Under the pieces are notes generated by a model. That model made no database searches and was not told the origin of the DNA. It saw only the letters and a list, made by a program, of their open reading frames with translations. Below are positions 1-7,067 of a stretch of 36,172 nt of DNA, in pieces. Source of the DNA: a virus; IMG/VR virus record IMGVR_UViG_3300020020_000108, positions 1-36,172 of that record, one strand, 5' to 3'. Every line of letters begins with the position of its first letter. Position 1 is the stretch's first letter. Both the position numbers and the translations under genes were made by a program.

Positions 1-738
1 GTTACTGAGTCCGTAGCAAGCCGTGTATCCATTAATGGCTTCGATGTCAAACGAAACTGGCTTTGTAGATTTCTGTAGATCACGAATAAACGCGAGTACT
101 TCCTTGTACGTGGGATTGATAATTTCCTCGATGTAGTGCATTTTATAGACATTGCGGATCACCATGTCTAACTTATGCAGATCGGCTATGAATATCGGTT
201 CGAACCTTGGATCACGTCCATGCATCGCATACGCTGGGTTGATCGTACAGACAATCCAGCCTTCTTTACCATTAGGCAGAACGCTTTCGATAACGGAGCC
301 TCTCCAATTCAGGATACCAGCCTCGCCGGTCATAGCCTCTAATGCCATGGAGCCTAGACACACGATGATTTTGGCTTTTGGCAGCTGTTCCAATTCCCAT
401 TGCAATAGTGATGACCATTGCTCTAGCTCGTCTTGGTGGACTTCGTTTCGTTCGTTGGTTCTTCGACTAAGACTAATTTGTCGTTTGACCACGTTAGTGC
501 AATACGCATTGTGCCTTCCAATATGAAATCTTCCAGTGACCCGCCATAACATCTGACCAGAGCCCCCGACAAACGGTCGTCTACCTCTATCGCGAACCTC
601 TGATTCCCCCGGCCCTTCACCAACAAAAACCACTTCGGCGTCGAGCGGTCCATCACTAAATACCTCTGTTTTGAGTCCCAACAGATCGGCTTGGTCGCGG
701 AATTCCTGTTCCAGAGTTTCTTTTGTGTGTCGCTTCAT
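1..738 (-). CDS. UDG-like domain fused to family A DNA polymerase (partial, N-terminal 246 codons)
   Basis: The gene runs off the left edge. Residues about 35-195 resemble a family 4-type uracil-DNA glycosylase: VGEGPGESE (39-47) and RRPFVGGSG (53-61) match the GEAPG...GRPFVG motif, and TNVVK (81-85) and INPAY (166-170) match later motifs, with N where family 4 usually has H. From about residue 225 the chain reads KPVSFDIEAING, which fits exonuclease motif I (D231, E233) of a family A DNA polymerase. Fusions of this kind occur in some phage polymerases, so I infer the replicative polymerase. The N-terminal Cys pair that helps hold the Fe-S cluster in family 4 enzymes is missing. The ATG overlaps the stop of the MazG-like gene (ATGA), so translation is probably coupled. 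Confidence 0.85.
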   Translation of the reverse strand, partial: MKRHTKETLEQEFRDQADLLGLKTEVFSDGPLDAEVVFVGEGPGESEVRDRGRRPFVGGSGQMLWRVTGRFHIGRHNAYCTNVVKRQISLSRRTNERNEVHQDELEQWSSLLQWELEQLPKAKIIVCLGSMALEAMTGEAGILNWRGSVIESVLPNGKEGWIVCTINPAYAMHGRDPRFEPIFIADLHKLDMVIRNVYKMHYIEEIINPTYKEVLAFIRDLQKSTKPVSFDIEAINGYTACYGLSN

Positions 739-1112
739 GTTGTGGTTCCTGGAATAGATGGTCCAACTATGCGCTTGGCCATTCCTTTGGCTCTTATTTT
801 ATCGATGTTATCCCAACACTGATCCAGTTCCTTTCTGCCAAGTAAGTCATGATGCACTTTCAATGCGCTACACAATGCGTAGTATGTGACCAATACTTGA
901 CCGACTTCTCTTTCTGTCTCGCCAGTCGGTCTTGAGAACACATAATCGACCAACATCTGCGCGTCTATTTTATTACACCCGATCGATTGGAACAGTTCCA
1001 GAGCCTCTTCCAAGAATCTGAATGCTCTCTCGATCTTATCGTTATGTATTTTCTCTCCGAAGCAATCGACTACCCAATCTCTCACTTCTTGCTGTGTGAC
1101 CAGTGGTGTCAT
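735..1112 (-). CDS. MazG-like nucleotide pyrophosphohydrolase
   Basis: This 125-aa protein has the all-alpha MazG pattern: an EEALEL helix (residues about 35-40, the EExxE metal site) followed by REVGQVLVTYYALC (about 69-82) as the second helix. The RPTGETEREVG stretch is one I recall from phage MazG-like proteins. Classical MazG has ExxD in the second helix; here the last position is Q, so metal binding may be altered. MazG enzymes hydrolyse (d)NTPs to NMP and PPi, and in phages may tune the nucleotide or ppGpp pool. It sits between helicase and polymerase, with 4-bp ATGA overlaps at both ends, so it belongs to the replication operon. Confidence 0.75.
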   Translation of the reverse strand: MTPLVTQQEVRDWVVDCFGEKIHNDKIERAFRFLEEALELFQSIGCNKIDAQMLVDYVFSRPTGETEREVGQVLVTYYALCSALKVHHDLLGRKELDQCWDNIDKIRAKGMAKRIVGPSIPGTTT

Positions 1113-2356
1113 ACTTCTGCCCTCCGCAGTGCCAAATACATTGCTCGTCTGTCAGCGATTATGATCACATGACCTTTCGCTCTCGTTATGGCAGTGTAGA
1201 AATTTCTACGGTTAAGAAGAAATGCCTGCCCCTTCGAAATGCAATATATAACAGTCTCAAATTCAGAGCCTTGCGCTTTGTGAGTCGTAATCGCGTACCC
1301 CAACTCCAACTGTTTTCGTGGGTCATATTGGATATGCGCTCCATGATACCAACTGAATGTCTTTACTCTAGGCGGCACGATCACATGACGATCACCAAGC
1401 AATAGACCAAATGATCCCTCGTCCTCGTCCACCCAATCAACTGTACCGATCTCACCATTGAACAAGTCCAGATTATAGTCGTTCTTGATCCAGATGAACT
1501 TATCCTTCGGCTTAATTACAAGTTTGGCTTCCTTCTCATCGTATCGATCCAATCTAAGACCGCCTTTGTATTTATTGAACTTCAACTGTAGCGTTGGATT
1601 GGCCTTGCTTGTTCCAAAGTTACCGCGCCTTGTTGGCATAATGATCTGACGATTATCCTTTGCAAACTCAGTAGTCGCAAACTCAGCCAACGTCTTCGCT
1701 GGCCAATCGCTATACAGTATTTCAAACCTATCGTTTCTGGCAGGAATTGACCCGCGCAGTATTCGCATTGCATTGGATACAATATGATCCTCGCTTCTAA
1801 AGTTGTGATGCAGTTCTATCATCGGTCGTTCTTTCAAAATCTTGATGAAAGGCGGTTCGCCTTCCTCGACCGGAGGCAACTGATTATTGTCACCAAAGAA
1901 CCTGATTACACCACCGTTCGGTAGTGCATCTATCAGCTGTCTGTATAGTGTAGGCGCGACCATCGATGCCTCGTCTATAATTACAATCGTTTCATCAAGA
2001 CGATTGAATCTGTTTCTCTTTGGTTCGGTAGGATCAATCTGACCGAAATCATCTTCATCCGGCCTTGGAAACTCCAGCAATCTATGTATCGTCTTAGCCG
2101 GTATACCTGTCAGTTCCTGAATGCGTTTTGCAGCGCGTCCGGTCGGAGCGGCCAGGACAACCTTGCGTCCACGTCTGGCAAGTATTTCGTATATCCTACC
2201 GAGGACTAATGTCTTTCCTGTACCTGCTCCGCCGGTCACGCTTGCGATTAGAGTAGATAGATCGCAGCACAGCATGACAGCGTTCTCTTGCTCAACGCTG
2301 AGAATCGTTTCATGCTCCGGCCTTGGAGCCGGTTTGTTCAGCTTAGGTTTGGCCAT
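1109..2356 (-). CDS. RecD/Dda-like superfamily 1B DNA helicase
   Basis: This 415-aa protein is an SF1 helicase of the RecD/Dda/Pif1 type, which moves 5' to 3' on DNA. Walker A is GGAGTGKT (42-49), Walker B is IIDEAS (126-131), motif III is GDNNQLPPV (155-163), motif V is TTHKAQGSEFETVI (about 357-370) and motif VI is YTAITRAK (about 387-394). The length fits the short Dda-like phage helicases. The start ATG follows a GAGGTG ribosome binding site that overlaps the end of the upstream gene. It lies between the RHH protein and the MazG-like gene and probably unwinds DNA for replication or recombination. Confidence 0.9.
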   Translation of the reverse strand: MAKPKLNKPAPRPEHETILSVEQENAVMLCCDLSTLIASVTGGAGTGKTLVLGRIYEILARRGRKVVLAAPTGRAAKRIQELTGIPAKTIHRLLEFPRPDEDDFGQIDPTEPKRNRFNRLDETIVIIDEASMVAPTLYRQLIDALPNGGVIRFFGDNNQLPPVEEGEPPFIKILKERPMIELHHNFRSEDHIVSNAMRILRGSIPARNDRFEILYSDWPAKTLAEFATTEFAKDNRQIIMPTRRGNFGTSKANPTLQLKFNKYKGGLRLDRYDEKEAKLVIKPKDKFIWIKNDYNLDLFNGEIGTVDWVDEDEGSFGLLLGDRHVIVPPRVKTFSWYHGAHIQYDPRKQLELGYAITTHKAQGSEFETVIYCISKGQAFLLNRRNFYTAITRAKGHVIIIADRRAMYLALRRAEV

Positions 2357-2358
2357 AG

Positions 2359-2628
2359 TTACACCTCTGATAATTTAACTCGTTTTCCCGGAACGACCAT
2401 TGGATCGACCTTTGGCTTCGGAACTTCTGGTTCCTCTATCTCCGCAAGTATCTGTTCAGCGGCTTGGATCAGTACCATTCTGGTGAAGTCTGCTTGGCCT
2501 AGTCCCAGATGTCGAGCCGCCATATCAATCTTGCGCTTATCACCAATATACATACGTGTCAGCACAGCGGAACTTCCGGCACGCCGAAACGAGAACAAGT
2601 CTACGGTGATCCGTTGCGGTAACACCAC
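2359..2628 (-). CDS. Ribbon-helix-helix (DUF1778-like) DNA-binding protein
   Basis: This 89-aa protein starts at GTG, 7 nt after an AGGAGA ribosome binding site. Residues about 7-65 follow the plan of small RHH antitoxin-type regulators: a polar strand (RITVDLFSF), then a helix reading KIDMAARHLGLG, then ADFTRMVLIQAAEQIL. I recognise the pattern, not a named family member. The C-terminal tail (EEPEVPKPKVDPMVVPG) is proline-rich and probably flexible. Its leader contains a perfect 13-bp hairpin with one copy of the dispersed dyad (2650-2682), which would fit autoregulation. No toxin gene is next to it, so a plain regulator seems more likely than an antitoxin. Confidence 0.55.
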   Translation of the reverse strand: MVLPQRITVDLFSFRRAGSSAVLTRMYIGDKRKIDMAARHLGLGQADFTRMVLIQAAEQILAEIEEPEVPKPKVDPMVVPGKRVKLSEV

Positions 2629-2649
2629 TTGAGTCTCTCCTATGGTTGT

Positions 2650-2682
2650 GGCGGTGTACGACTGTGTGAGTCGTACACCGCC
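2650..2682 (-). promoter_or_regulatory. Hairpin carrying a copy of the dispersed dyad, upstream of the RHH gene
   Basis: Arms GGCGGTGTACGAC (2650-2662) and GTCGTACACCGCC (2670-2682) are a perfect 13-bp inverted repeat around the loop TGTGTGA. The loop plus right arm form the element TGTGTGAGTCGTACA (2663-2677). The hairpin starts 8 nt after the stop of the SSB-like gene and ends 21 nt before the GTG of the RHH gene. No U-run follows, so it is not a standard intrinsic terminator. Confidence 0.8.
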
Positions 2683-2690
2683 GGTCTCAA

Positions 2691-3203
2691 CTACCGCCCA
2701 CGACGAGCAGTAGTCTTCTTCGGTTCAGTACGAGACGTTGCCTGTCGCGGCTTCGGCGTCTCGTCTTCACCAGTCGGTTCGAGCGACTTGATTTCCATTC
2801 GACGCTCGCCCTGATACAGATTGCCAGGACCGACTGATATCCTCACACGCCGACCCATCCACTCATTCGGATCGATAGATGCAGTGTTTGAATCAAGGCC
2901 GAAAGCCTCGATCATCTTACGCAAGTTATACAAGGCCCGACGATCACCCCGTTGCGGGACAATCTGGCGATTCCACGACAGTGTGGCACCGTCCGGGTAA
3001 TGCTCCCTCAAGTCCGCTGATATCTGATCGCTGGGGATAACGATCCGAACCGAGTAGTATTGGTTTCCCTTCCCTTGGGATACACCCATCTGAACGTCCT
3101 GGACTTCTCCGATGTATCGACCTGCCGGAATATCCGGCGGACGTTCCACATTCGCGAGATTATCCTCCAACTCCAGAACACCCAAAGGCTCGTCTGCCAT
3201 CAT
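2691..3203 (-). CDS. SSB-like protein (DUF669-type phage ssDNA-binding protein)
   Basis: This 170-aa protein has a central beta-rich domain (about 25-140) with IPAGRYIGEVQDVQMG, QYYSVRIVIP and RRVRISVG, as in DUF669-like and OB-fold phage single-strand-binding proteins. The C-terminal 30 residues are charged and disordered (KPRQATSRTEPKKTTARRGR). It sits next to a Sak4-like ATPase, the usual partner of such proteins in phage recombination modules, and I infer that it coats ssDNA during replication and annealing. The start ATG at 3203 follows GAGG by 7 nt; a second ATG is adjacent. I did not see the acidic C-terminal tip typical of bacterial SSB. Confidence 0.6.
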   Translation of the reverse strand: MMADEPLGVLELEDNLANVERPPDIPAGRYIGEVQDVQMGVSQGKGNQYYSVRIVIPSDQISADLREHYPDGATLSWNRQIVPQRGDRRALYNLRKMIEAFGLDSNTASIDPNEWMGRRVRISVGPGNLYQGERRMEIKSLEPTGEDETPKPRQATSRTEPKKTTARRGR

Positions 3204-3266
3204 TGTGTTACCTCATTGGGCCTGGACAGTCGGCCCTCGATTTTCCACTTAATCACACACTGTCCC

Positions 3267-3291
3267 TGTGCGACTCACACGACTCGTGTGA
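3267..3291 (-). repeat. Dispersed dyad overlapping a 17-bp palindrome
   Basis: TGTGCGACTCACACG (3267-3281) is a copy of the dispersed element and overlaps the palindrome TCACACGACTCGTGTGA (3275-3291). It lies 4 nt after the stop of the Sak4-like gene and upstream of the SSB-like gene. Two offset dyads in one gap is unusual for this window. Confidence 0.65.
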
Positions 3292-3295
3292 ACTC

Positions 3296-4159
3296 TTATT
3301 TCCTTTTCATCGGTAGTTGCAACTTCTTCCCACCACCGTTGACCCATTTCTCATAGAAGCTTGCAATTGTCATCTGTCCCCTATCCGGTACATCTGCATC
3401 GTAACTCAGATAGAACTCCGGTAATCCTTTGTCAGTAAACATTCTGGTTTTCATAGGCTTTCGCTTTCTTGTCGATCTGAACGCAATGAACCGTTTCTTT
3501 TCCGCTGTGGATTCCTGACCCATAAACCATATCTCACTTAATCGCCATGCTGTATTGTTTACAATCTTTCCACCAAGAGACATTCCAATATAGTCAATCA
3601 CTTCCGATTTACCGTCCTTGATCCATGTCGGATCATCTTCATGCGCCGTAATGATACAGTGAACGTTGTACCTCGCCGTTACTTTCAGAACCTCAGTAAG
3701 TATCTGTAGCGTTATCGCGTTCCTTCCACCATACGCAGATATACCAGGAAATTCCATGGTGGGTTGAAAGAGTGCGCTTCTACCTATTCCTTTCTCAACA
3801 GACTGTTGTAGTGCCTTGTACGAAACAGCAGTAGCACTGTCCAAAACAACGCTCGCAATATCGACATTACTGCGTAGCAAATTATCCAAACCAAAGGGAT
3901 CACCGGATTGACCCAATTCACATAACTGGCGATGACCAACGCCAGAGTAATCAGCAACCAAGACATCATCTCTATGCGCCACACTAACATGTTCGTTATC
4001 TCCCATTGAAAGCCACAGTTTCTTTCCTGGTGCAGTAGCTGCAAAGGTTGTCTTGCCGACACCCGATGGTCCCCATATCAGGATAGCCATACGACTGAGC
4101 GAACTGAGACCTTGTGTTATGGTTATCGGACCTAGTTTAAGTTCTGGCGCCGTTTTCAT
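3296..4159 (-). CDS. Sak4-like RecA-fold recombination ATPase
   Basis: This 287-aa P-loop protein has Walker A GPSGVGKT (30-37), right after a short N-terminal strand, and Walker B IASVVLDSATA (100-110). The layout fits the AAA_24/Sak4 group of phage single-strand annealing proteins, a minimal RecA-like ATPase. Sak4 proteins promote ssDNA annealing with a phage SSB, and here the SSB-like gene is directly downstream. I chose ATG 4159 because GGAGG lies 6 nt upstream; a longer frame to 4231 adds a W/L-rich stretch with no ribosome binding site. The C-terminal end is basic (KKLQLPMKRK). Confidence 0.75.
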   Translation of the reverse strand: MKTAPELKLGPITITQGLSSLSRMAILIWGPSGVGKTTFAATAPGKKLWLSMGDNEHVSVAHRDDVLVADYSGVGHRQLCELGQSGDPFGLDNLLRSNVDIASVVLDSATAVSYKALQQSVEKGIGRSALFQPTMEFPGISAYGGRNAITLQILTEVLKVTARYNVHCIITAHEDDPTWIKDGKSEVIDYIGMSLGGKIVNNTAWRLSEIWFMGQESTAEKKRFIAFRSTRKRKPMKTRMFTDKGLPEFYLSYDADVPDRGQMTIASFYEKWVNGGGKKLQLPMKRK

Positions 4160-4209
4160 AACTCGCCTCCACGCCGTTTTCCACAGCAACCACAACATTT
4201 TCCATTCAT
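4156..4209 (-). CDS. Possible 17-aa cysteine-rich micro-ORF
   Basis: The 72-bp gap between the nuclease and the Sak4-like gene can encode MNGKCCGCCGKRRGGEL, whose TGA overlaps the Sak4-like ATG (ATGA). A CC-G-CC cluster followed by a basic patch is striking for a chance peptide. No clear ribosome binding site precedes it, so it may be only a spacer that carries the GGAGG of the next gene. Confidence 0.2.
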   Translation of the reverse strand: MNGKCCGCCGKRRGGEL

Positions 4210-4231
4210 GAAACAACACAAATATAAACAC

Positions 4232-5353
4232 TCAGCCAGACTCACTAATTCCACGTTCGCTCGGCGTTGGACTGGCGGCGACCATCTGCTTACTGAATGC
4301 TTCTTCTCGACCGTCTGGATTGTCGCAACAGAATGGCAGCAGTGAGCAAGGACGAAAGTATCTGAGACATGAGTGTGTGTATCTTGGTGCATGTTCCCAA
4401 TCCTTTTCATATCTGTCGAACTTCTCACTCATCTCCCGAACCCATTGACCCCATCTATGGATCGAATAGGCCGTTCTTTCCTCTGGTTCCAACACACGAA
4501 TATCATCTGGACCACCAGACGGCTTTATCTTGAGTCCGGTCACCCTAGGCTTCATTACTGGAAATCCGAATACTGCCGTACTCGCTGCACAGTAACCAGT
4601 TATCTGATGCGACATATCGAATGATGCAGCCCACCCATCACCCAAACGTACACTGGTCTTGTTCTCGTCAAGATACCATCGATCACGCTCATTCTTTTTC
4701 ACTAGTCCGTCGATGGTTCCGATGTATCTAACTTGAATTTCATCCTCAAACCGTAGGGTCACATCGAAATGTTGCTCGATCCCAACCTGACACTTAGGAT
4801 TATTCTTGTCCTCCACATACACCGACCAGTTACTCATTGATCGTAGTCGTTCCTCACAATATTTAATCGCAGCGGATTGCATGTTGCCTAACGTTCGCGT
4901 TTGATCACCTGGATCATCGACCCATCCGCTTGTTGCCATGACTGCGAAGCACAACTCTGTAAGATTTTCAAACTCGTCGTGTGAGTCACACATCTTTAGG
5001 CACTGCTGCCACCGCTTCGCTCCGAACAAGCGATTAGCCGTCGCTAGTGCGTGCTGGGGCAAGTCCTGGATACGGAACAATTGCCAAATCCTCACTGCCC
5101 CAAACACTTCGTGCATCAACTCGCCCGCCTCCAGGGCCATTGACCTTCCCCTCACCGGCCACTGTCTCTGCCAACTCACCGTCCCCCACGTCGGACACCG
5201 CTCCATCGCCTCCAATCGACTGTTGGAATTCGGTCGTAGTTTCTTCTGTTGTTCCTTCGTGGAACTGTTCACCGAAATTAGCAGAGGTAGGCTGCGCCGC
5301 CCTGGTTGCGCGACGTGCGGCGATGTAATGCTCGATCTCTTTATCGCAGGCAT
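4232..5353 (-). CDS. PD-(D/E)XK nuclease, Cas4/RecB-like
   Basis: This 373-aa protein has the RecB/Cas4-type nuclease signature: GTIDGLV (212-218, catalytic D215) followed by WYLDENKTS (226-234, E230 and K232). Upstream, NSRLEAMERCPTWGTV (43-58) and ALEAGELMHEVF (73-84) match the SRLE..CP and LE.G..vH motifs of Cas4/AddB-like enzymes. Cysteines 53, 329, 336, 342 and 343 could hold an Fe-S cluster or metal. With the Sak4-like and SSB-like proteins it forms a recombination module, probably as the end-resecting exonuclease. ATG 5353 follows GAGG by 7 nt. The first 106 codons overlap the upstream gene in another frame. The element at 4978-4992 lies inside. Confidence 0.8.
   Translation of the reverse strand: MPAIKRSSITSPHVAQPGRRSLPLLISVNSSTKEQQKKLRPNSNSRLEAMERCPTWGTVSWQRQWPVRGRSMALEAGELMHEVFGAVRIWQLFRIQDLPQHALATANRLFGAKRWQQCLKMCDSHDEFENLTELCFAVMATSGWVDDPGDQTRTLGNMQSAAIKYCEERLRSMSNWSVYVEDKNNPKCQVGIEQHFDVTLRFEDEIQVRYIGTIDGLVKKNERDRWYLDENKTSVRLGDGWAASFDMSHQITGYCAASTAVFGFPVMKPRVTGLKIKPSGGPDDIRVLEPEERTAYSIHRWGQWVREMSEKFDRYEKDWEHAPRYTHSCLRYFRPCSLLPFCCDNPDGREEAFSKQMVAASPTPSERGISESG
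4978..4992 (-). repeat. Dispersed dyad inside the nuclease gene
   Basis: CGTGTGAGTCACACA is a nearly symmetric copy, read in frame as CDSHD. Confidence 0.5.
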
Positions 5354-5501
5354 CGACTGTCCTCATAAGTTTGTCTGGATCAACGCCCAAATCCAAAGCT
5401 GCAACCGCAAGCTTTAGTATGGCTTCGTGGAGGACGGCTTCATCTTCCATCTCGAAGAAGTTGCCGTCCTCCGTCCTGAACCCTTTAACTGGACTTACCA
5501 T
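5034..5501 (-). CDS. Unknown early protein overlapping the nuclease gene by 320 bp
   Basis: This 155-aa protein has a helical N-terminal half (about 15-65: acidic EMEDEAVLHEAILKLAVAALDLG, in pieces up to IEHYIAARR) and a low-complexity, acidic, Gly/Thr-rich C-terminal half. I do not recognise the family. It starts at ATG 5501, overlapping the end of the coiled-coil gene by 17 bp. Its last 106 codons share DNA with the first 106 codons of the nuclease in another frame. The N-terminal half looks like an ordinary gene; the C-terminal half may be a disordered tail shaped by the nuclease frame. Confidence 0.6.
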   Translation of the reverse strand: MVSPVKGFRTEDGNFFEMEDEAVLHEAILKLAVAALDLGVDPDKLMRTVDACDKEIEHYIAARRATRAAQPTSANFGEQFHEGTTEETTTEFQQSIGGDGAVSDVGDGELAETVAGEGKVNGPGGGRVDARSVWGSEDLAIVPYPGLAPARTSDG

Positions 5502-5952
5502 CTAGCTCGTCCGCAAATTTATCCTGCTTCAACAGGAACTTCGGAACTTCCGGTTCTTCTTCCTTTTTCTCAGGCGGTAAGTTCTTCTCCTGCTCTTTAA
5601 GAGCCTCGACCTTCCTGGCATCCACACGCCTAAAGATCGTACTAATCTGATCCTGTACGTTTGCCAATGACACAGACAGATCGGCTGCCAGTAGTTCATA
5701 GTGCTGACGTACCCGAACCTCGTTGTCAAACATGTCCCGCAGCGTATCAAGTTCCAATCTCTGTGCCCGAATCTCTACGTTCGCCTGATTAACCGCAGAC
5801 TTATATTGATCAATGATACGCTCAGCGTTCTCCACCTGATTGTATAGTTGTTCGATGCTCTCTATGTGCTGCTGCACTGCTGGAGCCAACGGCTTGCGCT
5901 CTATCATTTCTTTGGCCTCCTGCTTGCCTCGTAACCTTTGAACCACGTTCAT
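5485..5952 (-). CDS. Coiled-coil early protein
   Basis: This 155-aa protein is mostly helical. Residues about 25-110 show heptad-like spacing (HIESIEQLYNQVENAERI, then ANVEIRAQRLELDTLRDMF), and the C-terminus is rich in K and E (EKNLPPEKKEEEPEVP). I do not recognise a family. The charged coiled coil suggests a structural or scaffolding role in an early complex, but that is inference. The ATG lies within 2 nt of the preceding gene's end (GGAGAAGGAACATG gives a good ribosome binding site), and its 3' end overlaps the next gene. Confidence 0.7.
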   Translation of the reverse strand: MNVVQRLRGKQEAKEMIERKPLAPAVQQHIESIEQLYNQVENAERIIDQYKSAVNQANVEIRAQRLELDTLRDMFDNEVRVRQHYELLAADLSVSLANVQDQISTIFRRVDARKVEALKEQEKNLPPEKKEEEPEVPKFLLKQDKFADELDGKSS

Positions 5953-6212
5953 GTTCCTTCTCCTACAACTTTAAGTGTCACTTCTATTGCTTGTCCGATC
6001 TTTATATCGTTGGGCTTATCCTGTCCAACGTAGATCATTTCATGACTGCCCTCCATTAGTATGAACCAACCTAGGTCCTCGCGCTGTACCTCCCAAACTG
6101 GTGACTTAGACCCATCCATGGCGATTACCTCGCCGACCTTGACGGCACCCATTGCTCGCGATCGTTTGGATATATCCTTAACAGTAGTTCTGTATTTACG
6201 AAAGAATGTCAT
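5949..6212 (-). CDS. Unknown 87-aa early protein
   Basis: I place the start at ATG 6212 (MTFFRKYRTTVKDISKR), 9 nt after AGGA, because the longer frame to 6404 competes with a better supported gene. The product is beta-rich after residue 25 (VGEVIAMDG, VWEVQREDLGWFILMEGS, MIYVGQDKPNDIKIGQAIEV), which suggests a small OB or SH3-like barrel. The ending KIGQAIEVTLKVVGEGT resembles an RNA- or DNA-binding S1/TRAM-like strand set, but I would not name it. It overlaps the previous gene by 17 bp. Confidence 0.6.
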   Translation of the reverse strand: MTFFRKYRTTVKDISKRSRAMGAVKVGEVIAMDGSKSPVWEVQREDLGWFILMEGSHEMIYVGQDKPNDIKIGQAIEVTLKVVGEGT

Positions 6213-6408
6213 TCTCACATGTCCTAACGTTGTGCCCCTTCTCACATGTCCACCCAACATCAAGTCCAAGCCAAATCTGTGCAAATGGAAGCTGTGTGTA
6301 TGCACCAATTTCGCACTGTACTTCTGATTGATACTCGCCAGCATGCTCGCGCCTAAGCTTGCCATCTGGTTGCTGTACCAGGAAATATAAGAACCAAATC
6401 TCAATCAT
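6196..6408 (-). CDS. Small Cys-containing early protein
   Basis: This 70-aa protein starts with an ATGA overlap on the gene at 6405-6689. It reads as a compact beta-rich domain (IEIWFLYFLVQQPDGKLRR) with cysteines in CEIG, TCEKGHNVRTCEN, a possible metal-binding C-x7-C pair. It competes with the alternate long frame of 5949-6404 for the same DNA. I prefer this one because of the coupled start and the natural composition. Function unknown. Confidence 0.6.
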   Translation of the reverse strand: MIEIWFLYFLVQQPDGKLRREHAGEYQSEVQCEIGAYTQLPFAQIWLGLDVGWTCEKGHNVRTCENDILS

Positions 6409-6689
6409 TTCTCAGGCTCATTCGCTACAGAGTGAACGTCAACACCAGGCGTCTTGCCGATAATACCGACTTTCTTCTTGATCGCATCTACGTCACGTAT
6501 ATCCATCTCACGCAAATTTACAAACGACTGCATCTGCTCAGTCAACATGAGAATGGCTCCAGCTGTTTCCTCCTGGTTATTTATAGATTCAGCCAAACGT
6601 TCATAGACCAGCGTAAACATATAGGCGATCGGACCATCGATGCCACGTTTCGTTAGCTCCCGTTGAAACTCATTAAACGTCAAAGACAT
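6405..6689 (-). CDS. Unknown early protein, helical
   Basis: This 94-aa protein starts at ATG 6689 after GGGAGATCACAA, a good ribosome binding site. It is mainly helical (FNEFQRELTKRGI, AYMFTLVYERLAESI, GAILMLTEQMQSF), with a polar C-terminus ending VANEPEK. No motif points to a function. It lies 12 nt after the gene at 6702-7067. Confidence 0.65.
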   Translation of the reverse strand: MSLTFNEFQRELTKRGIDGPIAYMFTLVYERLAESINNQEETAGAILMLTEQMQSFVNLREMDIRDVDAIKKKVGIIGKTPGVDVHSVANEPEK

Positions 6690-6701
6690 TTGTGATCTCC
6701 C

Positions 6702-7067
6702 TTATGTTGCATCTTGATCGTCGTCGTCGGCTCCTAGTGTGACCATCTGATCTGTCAAGACCCCAATGCTCTGTTTAAGTGTTTCGATTTCAACGATGCG
6801 CTTGTCCACCTTATCAAGCGCACGATCAACCGATGTAATTTCTTTCTCGAGCATATCGTAGTTCCGTCGTATCCTTTCCTCATACTTGCCTGCCTGATGT
6901 GCCAGCTTGGCATTCTTTCCTTGGATCAATGCAGTCGCGGCTTGCATACGCCGAAACCGAAGCGTCTCCAGGATGTTCTCCAATTCGTCTCTGGTCAATT
7001 CGTGAATTGATCTGACCAATGTTAATGTTGGTTCCTTACGCATGGCCCTATGCATGGCCTTCCACAT
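6702..7067 (-). CDS. Coiled-coil early protein
   Basis: This is up to 121 aa. Three in-frame ATGs (7067, 7055, 7043) are possible; the first overlaps the upstream gene by 20 bp and none has an ideal ribosome binding site. The body is a long coiled coil (about 20-110): HELTRDELENILETLRF, KYEERIRRNYDMLEKEI, DRALDKVDKRIVEIETL. It ends in an acidic tail GADDDDQDAT. It may pair with the other coiled-coil gene at 5485-5952. Function unknown. Confidence 0.65.
   Translation of the reverse strand: MWKAMHRAMRKEPTLTLVRSIHELTRDELENILETLRFRRMQAATALIQGKNAKLAHQAGKYEERIRRNYDMLEKEITSVDRALDKVDKRIVEIETLKQSIGVLTDQMVTLGADDDDQDAT

Noticed and set aside
152-656. Short ORFs on both strands opposite or within the left-edge gene.
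   Set aside because: The minus-strand frame open from 738 to 1 carries clear UDG and exonuclease motifs, so the others are shadows.
1277-1291. TTTGTGAGTCGTAAT, a 12 of 15 match to the dyad.
   Set aside because: It encodes the conserved helicase motif AITTHK, so the similarity may come from the protein constraint.
5949-6404. Long form (151 codons) of the gene at 5949-6212.
   Set aside because: Its N-terminal part overlaps the better supported gene at 6196-6408, and it starts at a non-ATG codon without a ribosome binding site.
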